Shown here: piece by piece, positions 9,728 through 18,008 of the stretch | How the letters are laid out: each line of letters begins with the position of its first letter | Numbering within the stretch: position 1 is the first letter of the stretch | Origin: an uncultured Lacinutrix sp. | GTDB lineage: Bacteria > Bacteroidota > Bacteroidia > Flavobacteriales > Flavobacteriaceae | Direction of reading: 5' to 3' | DNA length: 61,709 nt | NCBI RefSeq assembly: GCF_947500325.1 | Contig: NZ_CANMRQ010000021.1 | Location: forward strand, 1-61,709 | Translations under genes and position numbers: made by a program | Notes under the pieces: generated by a model | Seen by the model: the letters and a program-made list of their open reading frames with translations, nothing else | Database searches by the model: none | Told to the model about the DNA's origin: nothing

Positions 9728-9829
9728 ATTATAAAATACAATTTGTGTTTAAGAGATTAAGTACTGTATTTTAAATATAAATAGATTTAATAGCATTTAA
9801 AGGCGTTCTAAAATTTAGGACGCTTTTTT
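9728..9829 (+). ncRNA. Degenerate array unit 2 (lacks the 55-nt core)
   Basis: The unit has its own promoter module and a terminator (GCGTTCTA 9803-9810 pairing with TAGGACGC 9816-9823 including one G-U, then T tract), but the 55-nt core is missing. A separate small inverted repeat ACAAATT/AATTTGT lies at 9724-9746. Just before the terminator, GCATTTAAA resembles the core's right flank. It is either a decayed copy or an RNA with a different body. Confidence 0.4.
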
Positions 9830-9838
9830 ATTATTAAA

Positions 9839-9895
9839 CCTTACTTTTTGTATGACTAATTTGTATTAAGTCTATATATATTTTTACTAAATTTA
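9839..9895 (+). promoter_or_regulatory. Array promoter module 3
   Basis: CCTTACTTTTTGTA at 9839-9852 and TAAATTTA at 9888-9895 are spaced 49 bp. The 45 bp following the first element are nearly identical to module 4. Confidence 0.55.
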
Positions 9896-9901
9896 ATAAC
9901 T

Positions 9902-10004
9902 CTTAAAAGATATTGTTACTTCCTAATATGAGTTTCGGGTAGAGTTATAATTATTAGACTGTGTAACATTTAAAAAGCGTCCTAAAATTTAGGGCGCTTT
10001 TTTT
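9902..10004 (+). ncRNA. Candidate small RNA, array unit 3
   Basis: The core at 9914-9968 is identical to units 1 and 4. The terminator stem is AGCGTCCTA (9976-9984) with TAGGGCGCT (9990-9998), where A-to-G on the right arm turns a U-A pair into U-G, so pairing is kept. The leader before the core is shorter than in units 1 and 4. Confidence 0.65.
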
Positions 10005-10013
10005 ATTATTAAA

Positions 10014-10070
10014 CCTTACTTTTTGTATGACTAATTCGTATTAAGTCTACATATATTATTACTAATTTTG
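10014..10070 (+). promoter_or_regulatory. Array promoter module 4
   Basis: CCTTACTTTTTGTA at 10014-10027 and TAATTTTG at 10063-10070 are spaced 49 bp. Confidence 0.6.
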
Positions 10071-10076
10071 ATACAA

Positions 10077-10193
10077 GGTTAAATTAAATAACTATTAAAA
10101 ATAATGTTACTTCCTAATATGAGTTTCGGGTAGAGTTATAATTATTAGACTGTGTAACATATAAAAAAGCGCTCTATGTATTAGAGCGCTTTT
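10077..10193 (+). ncRNA. Candidate small RNA, array unit 4
   Basis: The core at 10105-10159 is identical to units 1 and 3. The terminator stem is AGCGCTCTA (10168-10176) with TAGAGCGCT (10182-10190). Relative to unit 1, two neighbouring base pairs have changed on both arms together, so the stem is under selection even though its sequence drifted. Confidence 0.65.
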
Positions 10194-10202
10194 GTTATTT
10201 AA

Positions 10203-10259
10203 CCTTACTTTTTGTAAGGAGAATTTACATATTGGTTTAGTTCCTAATTACTAATTTTA
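10203..10259 (+). promoter_or_regulatory. Array promoter module 5, driving the LytTR regulator gene
   Basis: The full inverted repeat CCTTACTTTTTGTAAGG (10203-10219) is followed exactly 49 bp from its first base by TAATTTTA (10252-10259). The regulator's TTG start is at 10281, so the leader would be only about 15 nt. The same architecture as the small-RNA units implies common control of the RNAs and the regulator. Confidence 0.6.
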
Positions 10260-10280
10260 GTAATAATTAAATTAAATCCT

Positions 10281-11006
10281 TTGAATAATTATTTCATAAT
10301 AGAAAAAGAATGCTCTTCAGTTAAGCAGATTATGGATGTTTTTAAAAGCTATCCAGACTTTCTTTTTAAAGGAGTATCTAGTGATTATAACACAGCAATG
10401 AATACAATTCTAAAAGAAACATTAGATATTATTTTCGTGTGCGTGGATAATACATTAAGTAATCCTTTTCAATTTATTAATGAAGTATTTCAGTTTAGTG
10501 AAAAGACTCCAAGAATAGTAGCTATTTCATATTCTAAAAGTAAAGCATACGATGCCATAAAAGGCGGTCTTTATGATTTTATATTGAAACCTTTAACCGA
10601 ATTAGAAATTAGAAAAACTATTCTAAAGGCTAAAAAAGAAAGACAAACTCAAATAAAGAATACTATTTGTTTAAAATCCTATAGAGATTATCAATATTTA
10701 AATGCTGATGAGATTTTATTTCTTAAAGCAGATAATAATGCTACCGATTTTTATATGAAAGGAGAAAAAACAATTAGTGCCTATAAAACTTTAAAAACAT
10801 TTGAAGATGTATTGCCTAATAATTTCTTAAGAATTCATAAAAGTTATATTATAAATGCAAACCATGTTTCTAGAATTAATTATGGAAAATACATTTGTAA
10901 TATAAATGAACATAGTTTAAATATTCCTTTCACTAAAACATATATTGAAAACATTGAAGAAATTAATAAAAAACTATCCAGTTCAATTTCCTTTCCGCTT
11001 AATTAA
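10281..11006 (+). CDS. LytTR-family DNA-binding regulator with degenerate receiver domain
   Basis: The product has 241 residues with a TTG start. Residues about 1-120 have a response-regulator receiver fold with the conserved Lys (ILKPL), but the N-terminal acidic pair is replaced (YFIIEKE) and the phospho-acceptor region reads IIFVCVDNT, so classical phosphorylation is doubtful. Residues about 130-235 form a LytTR DNA-binding domain (YLNADEILFLKADNN, FLRIHKSYIIN, PFTKTY). Its gene is driven by module 5 of the preceding array, so it may bind the CCTTACTT elements and control the RNAs and itself. No kinase gene is directly paired with it: the kinase at 11459 has its own regulator. Confidence 0.85.
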   Translation: MNNYFIIEKECSSVKQIMDVFKSYPDFLFKGVSSDYNTAMNTILKETLDIIFVCVDNTLSNPFQFINEVFQFSEKTPRIVAISYSKSKAYDAIKGGLYDFILKPLTELEIRKTILKAKKERQTQIKNTICLKSYRDYQYLNADEILFLKADNNATDFYMKGEKTISAYKTLKTFEDVLPNNFLRIHKSYIINANHVSRINYGKYICNINEHSLNIPFTKTYIENIEEINKKLSSSISFPLN

Positions 11007-11218
11007 TTTTCCTCTTACATTTCCTTATTTCGCTAATAGAATACTTGCCTTTACTAAACATGGGTAAGAATAATTGTGAAAACCTTAAAGACATTATACT
11101 TTAGTAACAGAAAAGCTTTTCAGGGTACAGATTAAAAAAAAATCTTAACCTACTTCATTGTGCATAATTAAAAAAAGCCGATAGTCGGCGCCTATTTAAA
11201 CCCATAAAAAGACACAAA
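11007..11218. other. Intergenic region before the small lipoprotein
   Basis: It holds a short inverted repeat GCCGA/TCGGC at 11177-11189, not followed by T residues, and AT-rich sequence. No convincing promoter consensus or RNA gene was seen. Confidence 0.4.
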
Positions 11219-11374
11219 ATGAAAGCCTTGAAAATTATTTTAGCAATAGCCCTATTTACTAGTACATTTTACGCTTGTACGCCTACAGAAATTACAGAAA
11301 ACGACTCTCCTGAATTAATAGAACAAGCCACAGGTGGAGATGACGAAACAGGAATAGATGAAGATAAAGATTAA
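11219..11374 (+). CDS. Small acidic lipoprotein (51 aa)
   Basis: The ATG at 11219 opens a 51-residue product. It has a Lys-containing n-region and hydrophobic core ending in the lipobox FYAC (Cys20), followed by a short acidic tail with TGGDDETGIDEDKD at the C-terminus. The mature peptide would be a 32-residue acidic lipopeptide. It is followed by its own terminator and then, 84 bp after the stop, by the TPR histidine kinase. Small lipoproteins of this style are common and uncharacterised in Flavobacteriaceae. Function is unknown; a signal or accessory peptide for the neighbouring kinase is possible but only positional. Confidence 0.7.
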   Translation: MKALKIILAIALFTSTFYACTPTEITENDSPELIEQATGGDDETGIDEDKD

Positions 11375-11400
11375 TTAACTAAAATATTATAATTAATAAG

Positions 11401-11432
11401 AGCCTTAACAGGATTTGTTAAGGCTTTTTTTG
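11401..11432 (+). terminator. Terminator after the small lipoprotein gene
   Basis: AGCCTTAACA (11401-11410) pairs with TGTTAAGGCT (11416-11425) and is followed by a run of T. It is a textbook Rho-independent terminator, so the kinase at 11459 needs its own start or read-through. Confidence 0.9.
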
Positions 11433-11458
11433 TTTATTTTTACTTAAACTTTTTTTAA

Positions 11459-13525
11459 TTGAAAAGAATCTCAAGTATATATAATAATGCTCTTTTTTTT
11501 ATAATAATTGGAGTTTTTTCAATTTCAATTTCCTGTACCTCTAAAAATGAATCGTTAAGCAAAAATTTATCTATAAGAAAAGATAGTATCTCAATATGGA
11601 TAAATGAGTCAAAAAAGAATTCATTAAATCTAGAACAAAGAAAAAATAGGCTAATGAAAGCTTATAATTCTAATGAGAATTTAAAAAACGACTCCTTAAA
11701 GGGTAGGAATTTGTTGAAAATTGCTTTTGAAGCATACAGACAAAAAAATTACACTTTCTTCAAAAAAGTAAACAAAGAAGCTTTATCGTTATCATTAAAA
11801 ACAAAAGATACATTTGGAATAGCAGATACTCACTGGAATTGTGGTAACTTTTTTTCTAGAAAAGAAGTTAATGATAGCGCTTACTACCATTATTCTGAAG
11901 CGAATAAACTTTATGAAGTTATAGGCGATAAGTATTACTCGGCCAAAATGTTATACAACATGTCTATAATTCAGGCTAATACCAAAGATTATACTGGAAG
12001 CGAAAAATTAATGGTTAAAGCTATTTCTAAATTTAAACCCTTAGAAAGAAATCTTAATTTGTATAGAAGTTATAATCATTTAGGAGTTATATATAAAGAG
12101 CTAGAAGAATATGAACGCTCTGTTTTTTACCATAATCAAGCATTGAGTTTCTTGAAGAAGATTAAAGACAAAAAGATTAAAAACAACAGGTTTTATAAAG
12201 AAGGAAGTTATAATAACTTAAGTTTAGTATATCAAAAATGGGGAAACCATGATGAAGCAATATTTTATTTAAAAGAAGCATTAGAAAATACTAAAGTAAG
12301 AATAGAAAACCCCAAATTATATGCAAGATTAATAGATAATTTGGCATATAATAAGCTTCAAAAAGGAGATGTAGCTAATCTTTCTAAAGCTTTTTTTAAT
12401 GCGCTAAGTATTAGAGATAGTCTTGATGATACTTCAGGAATTATTATTAATAAATTGCATTTGGCAGAGTATTATTTAAAGCTAGAAGATACCTCTCAAG
12501 CTATTAGTTTTGCAAGTGATGCAAATAAACTAGCAAAAAATGCAAATAGAAATAGAGACCATTTAGTAGCATTAAAACTGTTATCAAAAATAGATACTCT
12601 AAACTCTAAAAAGTATTTAAATAATTATATAACACTTGGAGATAGTCTTCAAAGAAACGAGCGAAAAATACGAGAGAAATTTACAAGAATACTTTTTGAG
12701 ACTGATGAGTTTCAGGAAGAAACCAAACGTTCTGAGCAACAAAAGAAAATAGCTTTTGCTCTTAGTATAGTATCTGTTTTTGCTATTTCGTTACTTTATT
12801 TTGTTAAACGTCAACACTCAAAAAACAAACAACTAATTTTTGAAAGCGAGCAACAAAAATCTAACGAAGAGATATATAGGTTAATGTTAAAACAGCAATC
12901 AAATCTAGAAGAAGGACGATTATTAGAAAGAAATAGAATATCTGAAGAGTTACATGATGGTGTTTTGGGTAGATTATTTGGAACCCGATTAGGAATTGGC
13001 TTTTTAGACCTTGAAGGTGATGCAGAAGCATTAGAAAAACATGAAAAATATATTGACGAATTACAAAGCATAGAAAAGGAAATAAGAACAATTTCTCACG
13101 AACTTAAAAATGAAATCCTTTCCTCTAAACTTAGTTATGTAGACTTAATAGAGAATTTATTAGAGAAACAAAATGTTAAAGGAGAGTACAAACATACACT
13201 TACATTTAATGATGATATTTATTGGGATGAAGTCGATGAAAAAATAAAAATTAATATTTATAGAATAATACAGGAAGCACTTCAAAATATTAATAAATAT
13301 TCTAAAGCCAAAAACGTTAGTATTGATTTTGATATAAGAGATAATATTCTTAATTTAACAATGGCGGACGATGGCATAGGATTTAATGTGAAAAAGGCGG
13401 CTAAAGGTATAGGTCTACTCAATATATCTTCTAGAGCAAAAAAACTTGGAGCTGAGTTAATTATCTCATCTACTAAAAACCAAGGAACAGAAATTATTGT
13501 AAAAACCCCTATCAATAGTAATTAA
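11459..13525 (+). CDS. TPR-containing sensor histidine kinase (HisKA_3 type)
   Basis: The product has 688 residues with a TTG start. An N-terminal signal/lipobox-like segment (SISISC) is followed by periplasmic TPR repeats (about 60-400), one membrane segment (about 430-448, IAFALSIVSVFAISLLYF), a coiled linker, a HisKA_3 dimerisation domain with ELHDGVLG (His499) and an HATPase domain with DDGIGFN and GIGLLNI. It is a NarX-like kinase common in Bacteroidota. It probably phosphorylates the regulator encoded 2 bp downstream. The TPR sensor suggests detection of a protein or peptide. Confidence 0.92.
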   Translation: MKRISSIYNNALFFIIIGVFSISISCTSKNESLSKNLSIRKDSISIWINESKKNSLNLEQRKNRLMKAYNSNENLKNDSLKGRNLLKIAFEAYRQKNYTFFKKVNKEALSLSLKTKDTFGIADTHWNCGNFFSRKEVNDSAYYHYSEANKLYEVIGDKYYSAKMLYNMSIIQANTKDYTGSEKLMVKAISKFKPLERNLNLYRSYNHLGVIYKELEEYERSVFYHNQALSFLKKIKDKKIKNNRFYKEGSYNNLSLVYQKWGNHDEAIFYLKEALENTKVRIENPKLYARLIDNLAYNKLQKGDVANLSKAFFNALSIRDSLDDTSGIIINKLHLAEYYLKLEDTSQAISFASDANKLAKNANRNRDHLVALKLLSKIDTLNSKKYLNNYITLGDSLQRNERKIREKFTRILFETDEFQEETKRSEQQKKIAFALSIVSVFAISLLYFVKRQHSKNKQLIFESEQQKSNEEIYRLMLKQQSNLEEGRLLERNRISEELHDGVLGRLFGTRLGIGFLDLEGDAEALEKHEKYIDELQSIEKEIRTISHELKNEILSSKLSYVDLIENLLEKQNVKGEYKHTLTFNDDIYWDEVDEKIKINIYRIIQEALQNINKYSKAKNVSIDFDIRDNILNLTMADDGIGFNVKKAAKGIGLLNISSRAKKLGAELIISSTKNQGTEIIVKTPINSN

Positions 13526-13527
13526 GT

Positions 13528-14202
13528 ATGAAAAAGTACAACGTATTAATAATTGATGACCATCCATTAATTGTTGATGCCTATAAGAACGCACTAAACT
13601 ATATTAGTTCTAAAGACAAAGATTTAGTATTTGAAATTGATGTAGCAAATGATTGTGATTCTGCTGTAGAGAAAATTACCGCAGCCACGAAAAGTGAAAC
13701 AGAATATATTATATTTTTAGATATTAGATTACCACCTTCTTGTGATAAAAAATACCTTTCTGGAGAAGATATAGGTCATAAAATCAATGAACTATTACCA
13801 GAATCTAAGATTATATTATCTACAACACTAAATGACAATTATCGAGTTCATAGTATTCTAAAAAACATTAATCCTGATGGGTTTTTAATAAAAAATGATA
13901 TTACGCCAAAAGATCTAGTTATGGCCGTAAAAACAGTTATTACCGAACCTCCGTTTTATACTAAAACTGTTATTCAATTAATGCGAAAACAAATATCTAA
14001 TGATTTTGTTTTAGATAGGATAGATAGGCAATTATTGTATGAACTATCTATAGGTACGAAAATGAAAGAATTGCCTAATATTTTACCATTATCTATGGCA
14101 GGAATTGAAAAGCGAAAAAGACAACTAAAAGAGGTGTTTGATGTAAAAAACTATGGCGATAAAGAACTTGTAAATCTGGCCAAAGAAAAAGGGTTTATTT
14201 AA
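13528..14202 (+). CDS. Response regulator (receiver plus HTH-like output)
   Basis: The product has 224 residues. The receiver domain has LIIDDH, phospho-acceptor Asp65 (FLDIRLPP) and conserved Lys in FLIKND. The C-terminal part (about 160-224, ending KNYGDKELVNLAKEKGFI) is a short LuxR/NarL-like helical output domain, divergent from the standard HTH. The ATG lies 2 bp after the kinase stop, so the pair is co-transcribed and very likely cognate. Target genes are not evident from the window. Confidence 0.9.
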   Translation: MKKYNVLIIDDHPLIVDAYKNALNYISSKDKDLVFEIDVANDCDSAVEKITAATKSETEYIIFLDIRLPPSCDKKYLSGEDIGHKINELLPESKIILSTTLNDNYRVHSILKNINPDGFLIKNDITPKDLVMAVKTVITEPPFYTKTVIQLMRKQISNDFVLDRIDRQLLYELSIGTKMKELPNILPLSMAGIEKRKRQLKEVFDVKNYGDKELVNLAKEKGFI

Positions 14203-14217
14203 AACTCAATATAAATA

Positions 14218-16320
14218 CTAATATAATTTTAATTTAGAGATAACTTCACTGGTAGATGTTATTGGTAGTTTACATGTACCATTAACGCATATGTATATAT
14301 AAGTGTTATCGGGATTATATCTATTTTGCATTAAAGGAATGTTACTTTCTTTAGTTGCTCCTGCAATTAATATATTTGGTAAGTAATGAGTATTTAGTTT
14401 TCGTATTTTTTCTTGAGCATCTGTTCCAGAAATGGCAACTTCATAAAAAGGATCTGTAAAATTATACATAAGCATTAACCAATTAGAATAGGCAGATGGA
14501 GAAGCGCTAATGTTTTTATTCATATTGTTTAACATCTCTTGAGAAGTAACAATGTAATCTTTAATGGAGTAATAATGCCCTAGTTTAAAAAGGTTATTAG
14601 CCATAATAGAATTAGAACTAGGAATAACGCCATCATGAATTTCTACTTTTCTTGCAATTATATTTTTGGCTTTATTATTTGTGTAATAAAACAGTTTGTT
14701 TTTTTGTTCTATAAAATTTGAAATAGTATAATCTGCTAAATTTTTAGCCGTATTTAACCACTTTTCGTTTAAAGTAACTTGGTATAGAGTTATAAATGCG
14801 TCTATAACAGTTGCGTAATCTTCGGTATAACCATCAATAGTACTTTTTCCATTTCTATAACTATGGTTTAAACCACCATCATTTCGTAATTGATTATTTA
14901 TTAAAAAATCTGCGTTTTTAAGAGCAGTATCTAAATATTTTTTATTTCCAAATACTTGGTAGGCATTTACATAGGCTTTAAGCATTAAGGCATTCCAAGA
15001 CGTTAACATTTTATCGTCAAGTCTGGGCGATTGTCTTTTTTTTCTGTGATTAAAAAGTGTCTTTTTCCAAGCGAGGACTTTAGTTTGTAGTTGAGTAATA
15101 GATAGGTTATTTAATTTAGCGAAGTCTATGTCCGATTTTGTTTTTGTTAAAACATAATTATTCTTTTCCCACTTACCGTAATTATTTATGTTATAATAAG
15201 AAGCGAACAAATTAAAATCGGACTCTAATAATAATTTTAATTCATCTTTAGTCCAACTATAAAAGATACCTTCTTCTAATTCATTTTTTTCATTTTTACT
15301 ATCTGCATCAATGGAGGAGTAAAAACCACCATTAGTGTCTGTTAATTCACGCTCTATAAAGTCTAATGTTTCTATAGTAATTACTTTATATAAATCTTTA
15401 TTTTCTGCTAAATATGCCTTGGAATATAGGCTTACTAATTGTGCGTTATCATAAAGCATTTTCTCAAAATGAGGAATACGCCAATTTTTATCTACACTGT
15501 ACCTAGAGAAACCACCACCAATTTGATCATAAATACCACCATAAGCCATTTTTTCTAAAGTAGTTTTTATATAGTTTTTTAGAGAATCTTTTTTATTGGT
15601 ATATGCATAACGCATTAAAAATTGCAAATTGCTTGGCATTGGAAATTTCGTATCTCCAATTAGACCACCATTTTTATAATCTAAATACTGTGTCCATTTA
15701 TTAAGAGCAGTTTCTATAGTTGAGGTTTTAAAATCTGCTTTTTCAGTGTTTACTTTTATCAATTCAGAGTTTTGTATGCCTTCAGTAAGTTTATTAGCGT
15801 ATTCAATAATTTTTTGTGGGTTTTTTTCATAAAGTTGAGAGATGTCTTTTAGAGCTTTAGACCATTGGTCTTTTGTAAAATAAGTGCCGCCAAAAATAGG
15901 GCGTCCATCTGGAAGCGTAATACAATTTAAAGGCCATCCACCACTGCCAGTCATTAATTCTACAGCATTTAAATAAATTTTATCTATATCTGGTCTTTCT
16001 TCTCTATCTACTTTAATATTAATAAAATTGGTATTCATTATTTTGGCAATAGAGTCGTTTTCAAAACTTTCTTCTTCCATAACATGGCACCAATGACATG
16101 CAGAATAGCCAATAGAAATAATCATTAATTTATTTTCTTTTTTTGCAAGACTTAATGTTTTGTCATTCCAAGCTTTCCAATTTACTGGATTATTAGCATG
16201 TTGAAGCAAGTATGGGCTAGTCTCATGAATTAAATCATTACTAGTTTTAACTTCTAATTTAGAATTATTACAATTTAAAAATAGAAGTAAGAATGAAAAA
16301 AAATAAAGGTGTTTATACAT
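14218..16320 (-). CDS. YyaL/DUF255 thioredoxin-like lipoprotein
   Basis: The product has 700 residues from the preferred ATG at 16320 (the frame is open to an ATG at 16353, but starting at MYKHLYFF gives a clean lipoprotein signal with FLNC). Residues about 20-160 form the DUF255/DsbH-like thioredoxin fold with a [12 protein letters not shown] active site. The rest is an alpha/alpha barrel like those of sugar-processing enzymes ([48 protein letters not shown]). The family includes bacterial YyaL and animal SPATA20, with uncertain function. It converges on the response regulator gene, with 15 bp between the stops. Confidence 0.88.
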   Translation of the reverse strand: MYKHLYFFSFLLLFLNCNNSKLEVKTSNDLIHETSPYLLQHANNPVNWKAWNDKTLSLAKKENKLMIISIGYSACHWCHVMEEESFENDSIAKIMNTNFINIKVDREERPDIDKIYLNAVELMTGSGGWPLNCITLPDGRPIFGGTYFTKDQWSKALKDISQLYEKNPQKIIEYANKLTEGIQNSELIKVNTEKADFKTSTIETALNKWTQYLDYKNGGLIGDTKFPMPSNLQFLMRYAYTNKKDSLKNYIKTTLEKMAYGGIYDQIGGGFSRYSVDKNWRIPHFEKMLYDNAQLVSLYSKAYLAENKDLYKVITIETLDFIERELTDTNGGFYSSIDADSKNEKNELEEGIFYSWTKDELKLLLESDFNLFASYYNINNYGKWEKNNYVLTKTKSDIDFAKLNNLSITQLQTKVLAWKKTLFNHRKKRQSPRLDDKMLTSWNALMLKAYVNAYQVFGNKKYLDTALKNADFLINNQLRNDGGLNHSYRNGKSTIDGYTEDYATVIDAFITLYQVTLNEKWLNTAKNLADYTISNFIEQKNKLFYYTNNKAKNIIARKVEIHDGVIPSSNSIMANNLFKLGHYYSIKDYIVTSQEMLNNMNKNISASPSAYSNWLMLMYNFTDPFYEVAISGTDAQEKIRKLNTHYLPNILIAGATKESNIPLMQNRYNPDNTYIYICVNGTCKLPITSTSEVISKLKLY

Positions 16321-16620
16321 AATTACTGCCTGATGGTGAAATTTAAATGTCATATTAAATTGTAGTAAAAATATTGTAAATCCTTTACAATTAGAAAAGT
16401 ATCTTCTGGAAATTATTTTTTTTAAAATAAAGTGATTTATTATGGTAACAAATCTAAAGAATTTGCACTAATAGGTATATAATTAGAAATTATTTATTAA
16501 GATTAGAATAGTACTTTTTTTATACTGTGAGAGGTTTTATTAATAATGCTATGTGCTAATCGACAAAAGCCTTTCCGGTATAGGAAAGGCTTTTAATATT
16601 TTATCTAAATTAAGTTTTAG
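16321..16620. other. Intergenic region between YyaL-like and TPR anti-sigma genes
   Basis: It contains the minus-strand terminator at 16565-16594 and, near the YyaL-like gene start, a palindrome ATTGTAAA-TCC-TTTACAAT at 16373-16391 that could be an operator. No small ORF or RNA gene was recognised. Confidence 0.5.
16565..16594 (-). terminator. Terminator of the ECF sigma/anti-sigma operon
   Basis: AAAAGCCTTTCC (16565-16576) pairs with GGAAAGGCTTTT (16583-16594). It lies 27 bp after the minus-strand stop at 16621, with T residues on the minus strand. Confidence 0.85.
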
Positions 16621-17448
16621 TTATTCTCTTATCTTGTTTAAGATGTCTTTAGCTTTTTTGTAGTTGTAATTTGAGGTGTCTTTTATAATAATTTCAAGCT
16701 GTTGTTGTGCTTTGTCTCTATCGTCCATTTTTAAATAAGCCAAAGCTTTATACCAGTAACCTTTAGATTTATCTATAGATTTAGATTCTATTACTTTTTG
16801 GAAATTATCTAAAGCAGAAGTAAAGTTTTCAAGTTCTAACTGAGAGATTCCAGCATATAATAATACACTAGGATTAACTTCGTCTTCATTATTAATATAT
16901 GTATTAAATTTTTCACTAGCTACTTTATAGTTTTTAGAAATAAAAGCATCTTCTCCACTAGATAACAAGACTGCATTTGTTTCGTTTCTAGAAACTAATG
17001 AAGGTAATTCCTCCCAATTATTATAGTTACTATAAATTTCCAGATTAGTTAATGACTTGCCTTTAAGAAAGATTCCAAAAAATATTACTAAAACTGCAGC
17101 TATAGCAAGTGCATAGTATAATTTAGATTTATTGCTATTAGAATTTTTAGCTTCTTCTTCTTTAAAGTACGAATCTCTGGCGTTTGAAATAGCATTTCTT
17201 TTCTCTATAAATTCATTAGATTTTAATAAAGACTCTAGCGCATTTAATTTTTCATTGCTTTTGTCATCTTTAATAAAGTCCCAATCATTCACACCGTATT
17301 GCAATCGCATTTTTTTGTTGATTGTTACTGCATCGGAAAGTTCCGGGTTCTCATTTATTTGGTATTCAAATGCTTTTATTTCTTCGGCATTCATATTACC
17401 ATTTAAATAGTTTTCAATTTGTTGGAGTATGTCTTCAGAAAAAGTCAT
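16621..17448 (-). CDS. TPR-containing anti-sigma-like membrane protein
   Basis: The product has 275 residues. The N-terminal cytoplasmic helix pair (IENYLNGNMNAEEIKAFE, NPELSDAV) is typical of Bacteroidota anti-sigma/ECF partner proteins. One membrane segment lies at about 107-126 (LYYALAIAAVLVIFFGIFL) and a periplasmic part with TPR-like repeats at about 165-270 (LLYAGISQLELENFTSALDNF). Its start overlaps the end of the ECF sigma gene by 4 bp, so the two are translationally coupled. Inference: it sequesters the sigma factor and senses an envelope signal through the TPRs. The known zinc-binding HxxxCxxC motif is absent. Confidence 0.75.
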   Translation of the reverse strand: MTFSEDILQQIENYLNGNMNAEEIKAFEYQINENPELSDAVTINKKMRLQYGVNDWDFIKDDKSNEKLNALESLLKSNEFIEKRNAISNARDSYFKEEEAKNSNSNKSKLYYALAIAAVLVIFFGIFLKGKSLTNLEIYSNYNNWEELPSLVSRNETNAVLLSSGEDAFISKNYKVASEKFNTYINNEDEVNPSVLLYAGISQLELENFTSALDNFQKVIESKSIDKSKGYWYKALAYLKMDDRDKAQQQLEIIIKDTSNYNYKKAKDILNKIRE

Positions 17449-18008
17449 ATTACTTGTAGTTCTTTAAATCTTAAATCCTTTTGTATTATTTCGGTTAGCT
17501 TGGCTTTGCATTTAAAAACACGCTGTCTTACTACTCTTTCATCATTATAATCTAGTTCTATTGCAATATCCTTATACGCTATTCTTTTAAAGAAACGTTT
17601 TAAGATTTCTTTACAATTCTCTGAGACTAATTCTAATTTTTCTTGAAAAAAATCCCATCGTTCTTGTTCTAATGATGATAGAGCAATATCTCGCTCTTCA
17701 GTTCTTAGTTCAACTAAACCATCAATTGTTACCTCTTTTTTTGACTTATTTAATTCTCTTCTCCATAAATTTTTACAAACTGTAAATAAATAAGCTTCAA
17801 AACTAGTTTTAATTTCAAATTTCTCTTTGTGATAACGCACGGTTAATTGCATTAATGCTTTTTGGAAAATATCTTGCGCATCAGATTTTTGCCCTTTGTT
17901 TTGTATTACAAACCGTTCTACGTTTATAAAGTTTTTCTGGTAAATTTCTTTAATTATATTAGAATCACTAGTTAGTAGAGCGTTTAAATAAATGTTGTTT
18001 TCTTTCAT
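17445..18008 (-). CDS. ECF-type RNA polymerase sigma-70 factor
   Basis: The product has 187 residues. Region 2 (NVERFVIQNKGQKSDAQDIFQKAL, SFEAYLFTVCKNLWRREL) and region 4 (CKEILKRFFKRIAYKDIAIEL, RVVRQRVFKCKAKL) are recognisable. Pairing with the TPR anti-sigma gene and divergent orientation from the lipoprotein-CHAT genes suggest it controls those genes. The bipartite motif GGGTAACA-N16-AACAG upstream of three neighbouring units is the candidate target. No copy of that motif was found in front of the sigma gene itself. Confidence 0.9.
   Translation of the reverse strand: MKENNIYLNALLTSDSNIIKEIYQKNFINVERFVIQNKGQKSDAQDIFQKALMQLTVRYHKEKFEIKTSFEAYLFTVCKNLWRRELNKSKKEVTIDGLVELRTEERDIALSSLEQERWDFFQEKLELVSENCKEILKRFFKRIAYKDIAIELDYNDERVVRQRVFKCKAKLTEIIQKDLRFKELQVI

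Noticed and set aside
9467-10193. CRISPR array
   Set aside because: The periods are about 173-199 bp with terminators and promoter modules in each unit, the 55-nt repeats are too few and too widely spaced, and no cas genes are nearby.
16321-16353. Extended N-terminus of the YyaL-like protein
   Set aside because: The added residues [11 protein letters not shown] would place a non-signal segment before a clean lipoprotein signal.
17132-17410. Plus-strand ORF of 92 codons inside the anti-sigma gene
   Set aside because: It lies opposite a well-supported gene and is Ser/Phe-rich with no recognisable features.
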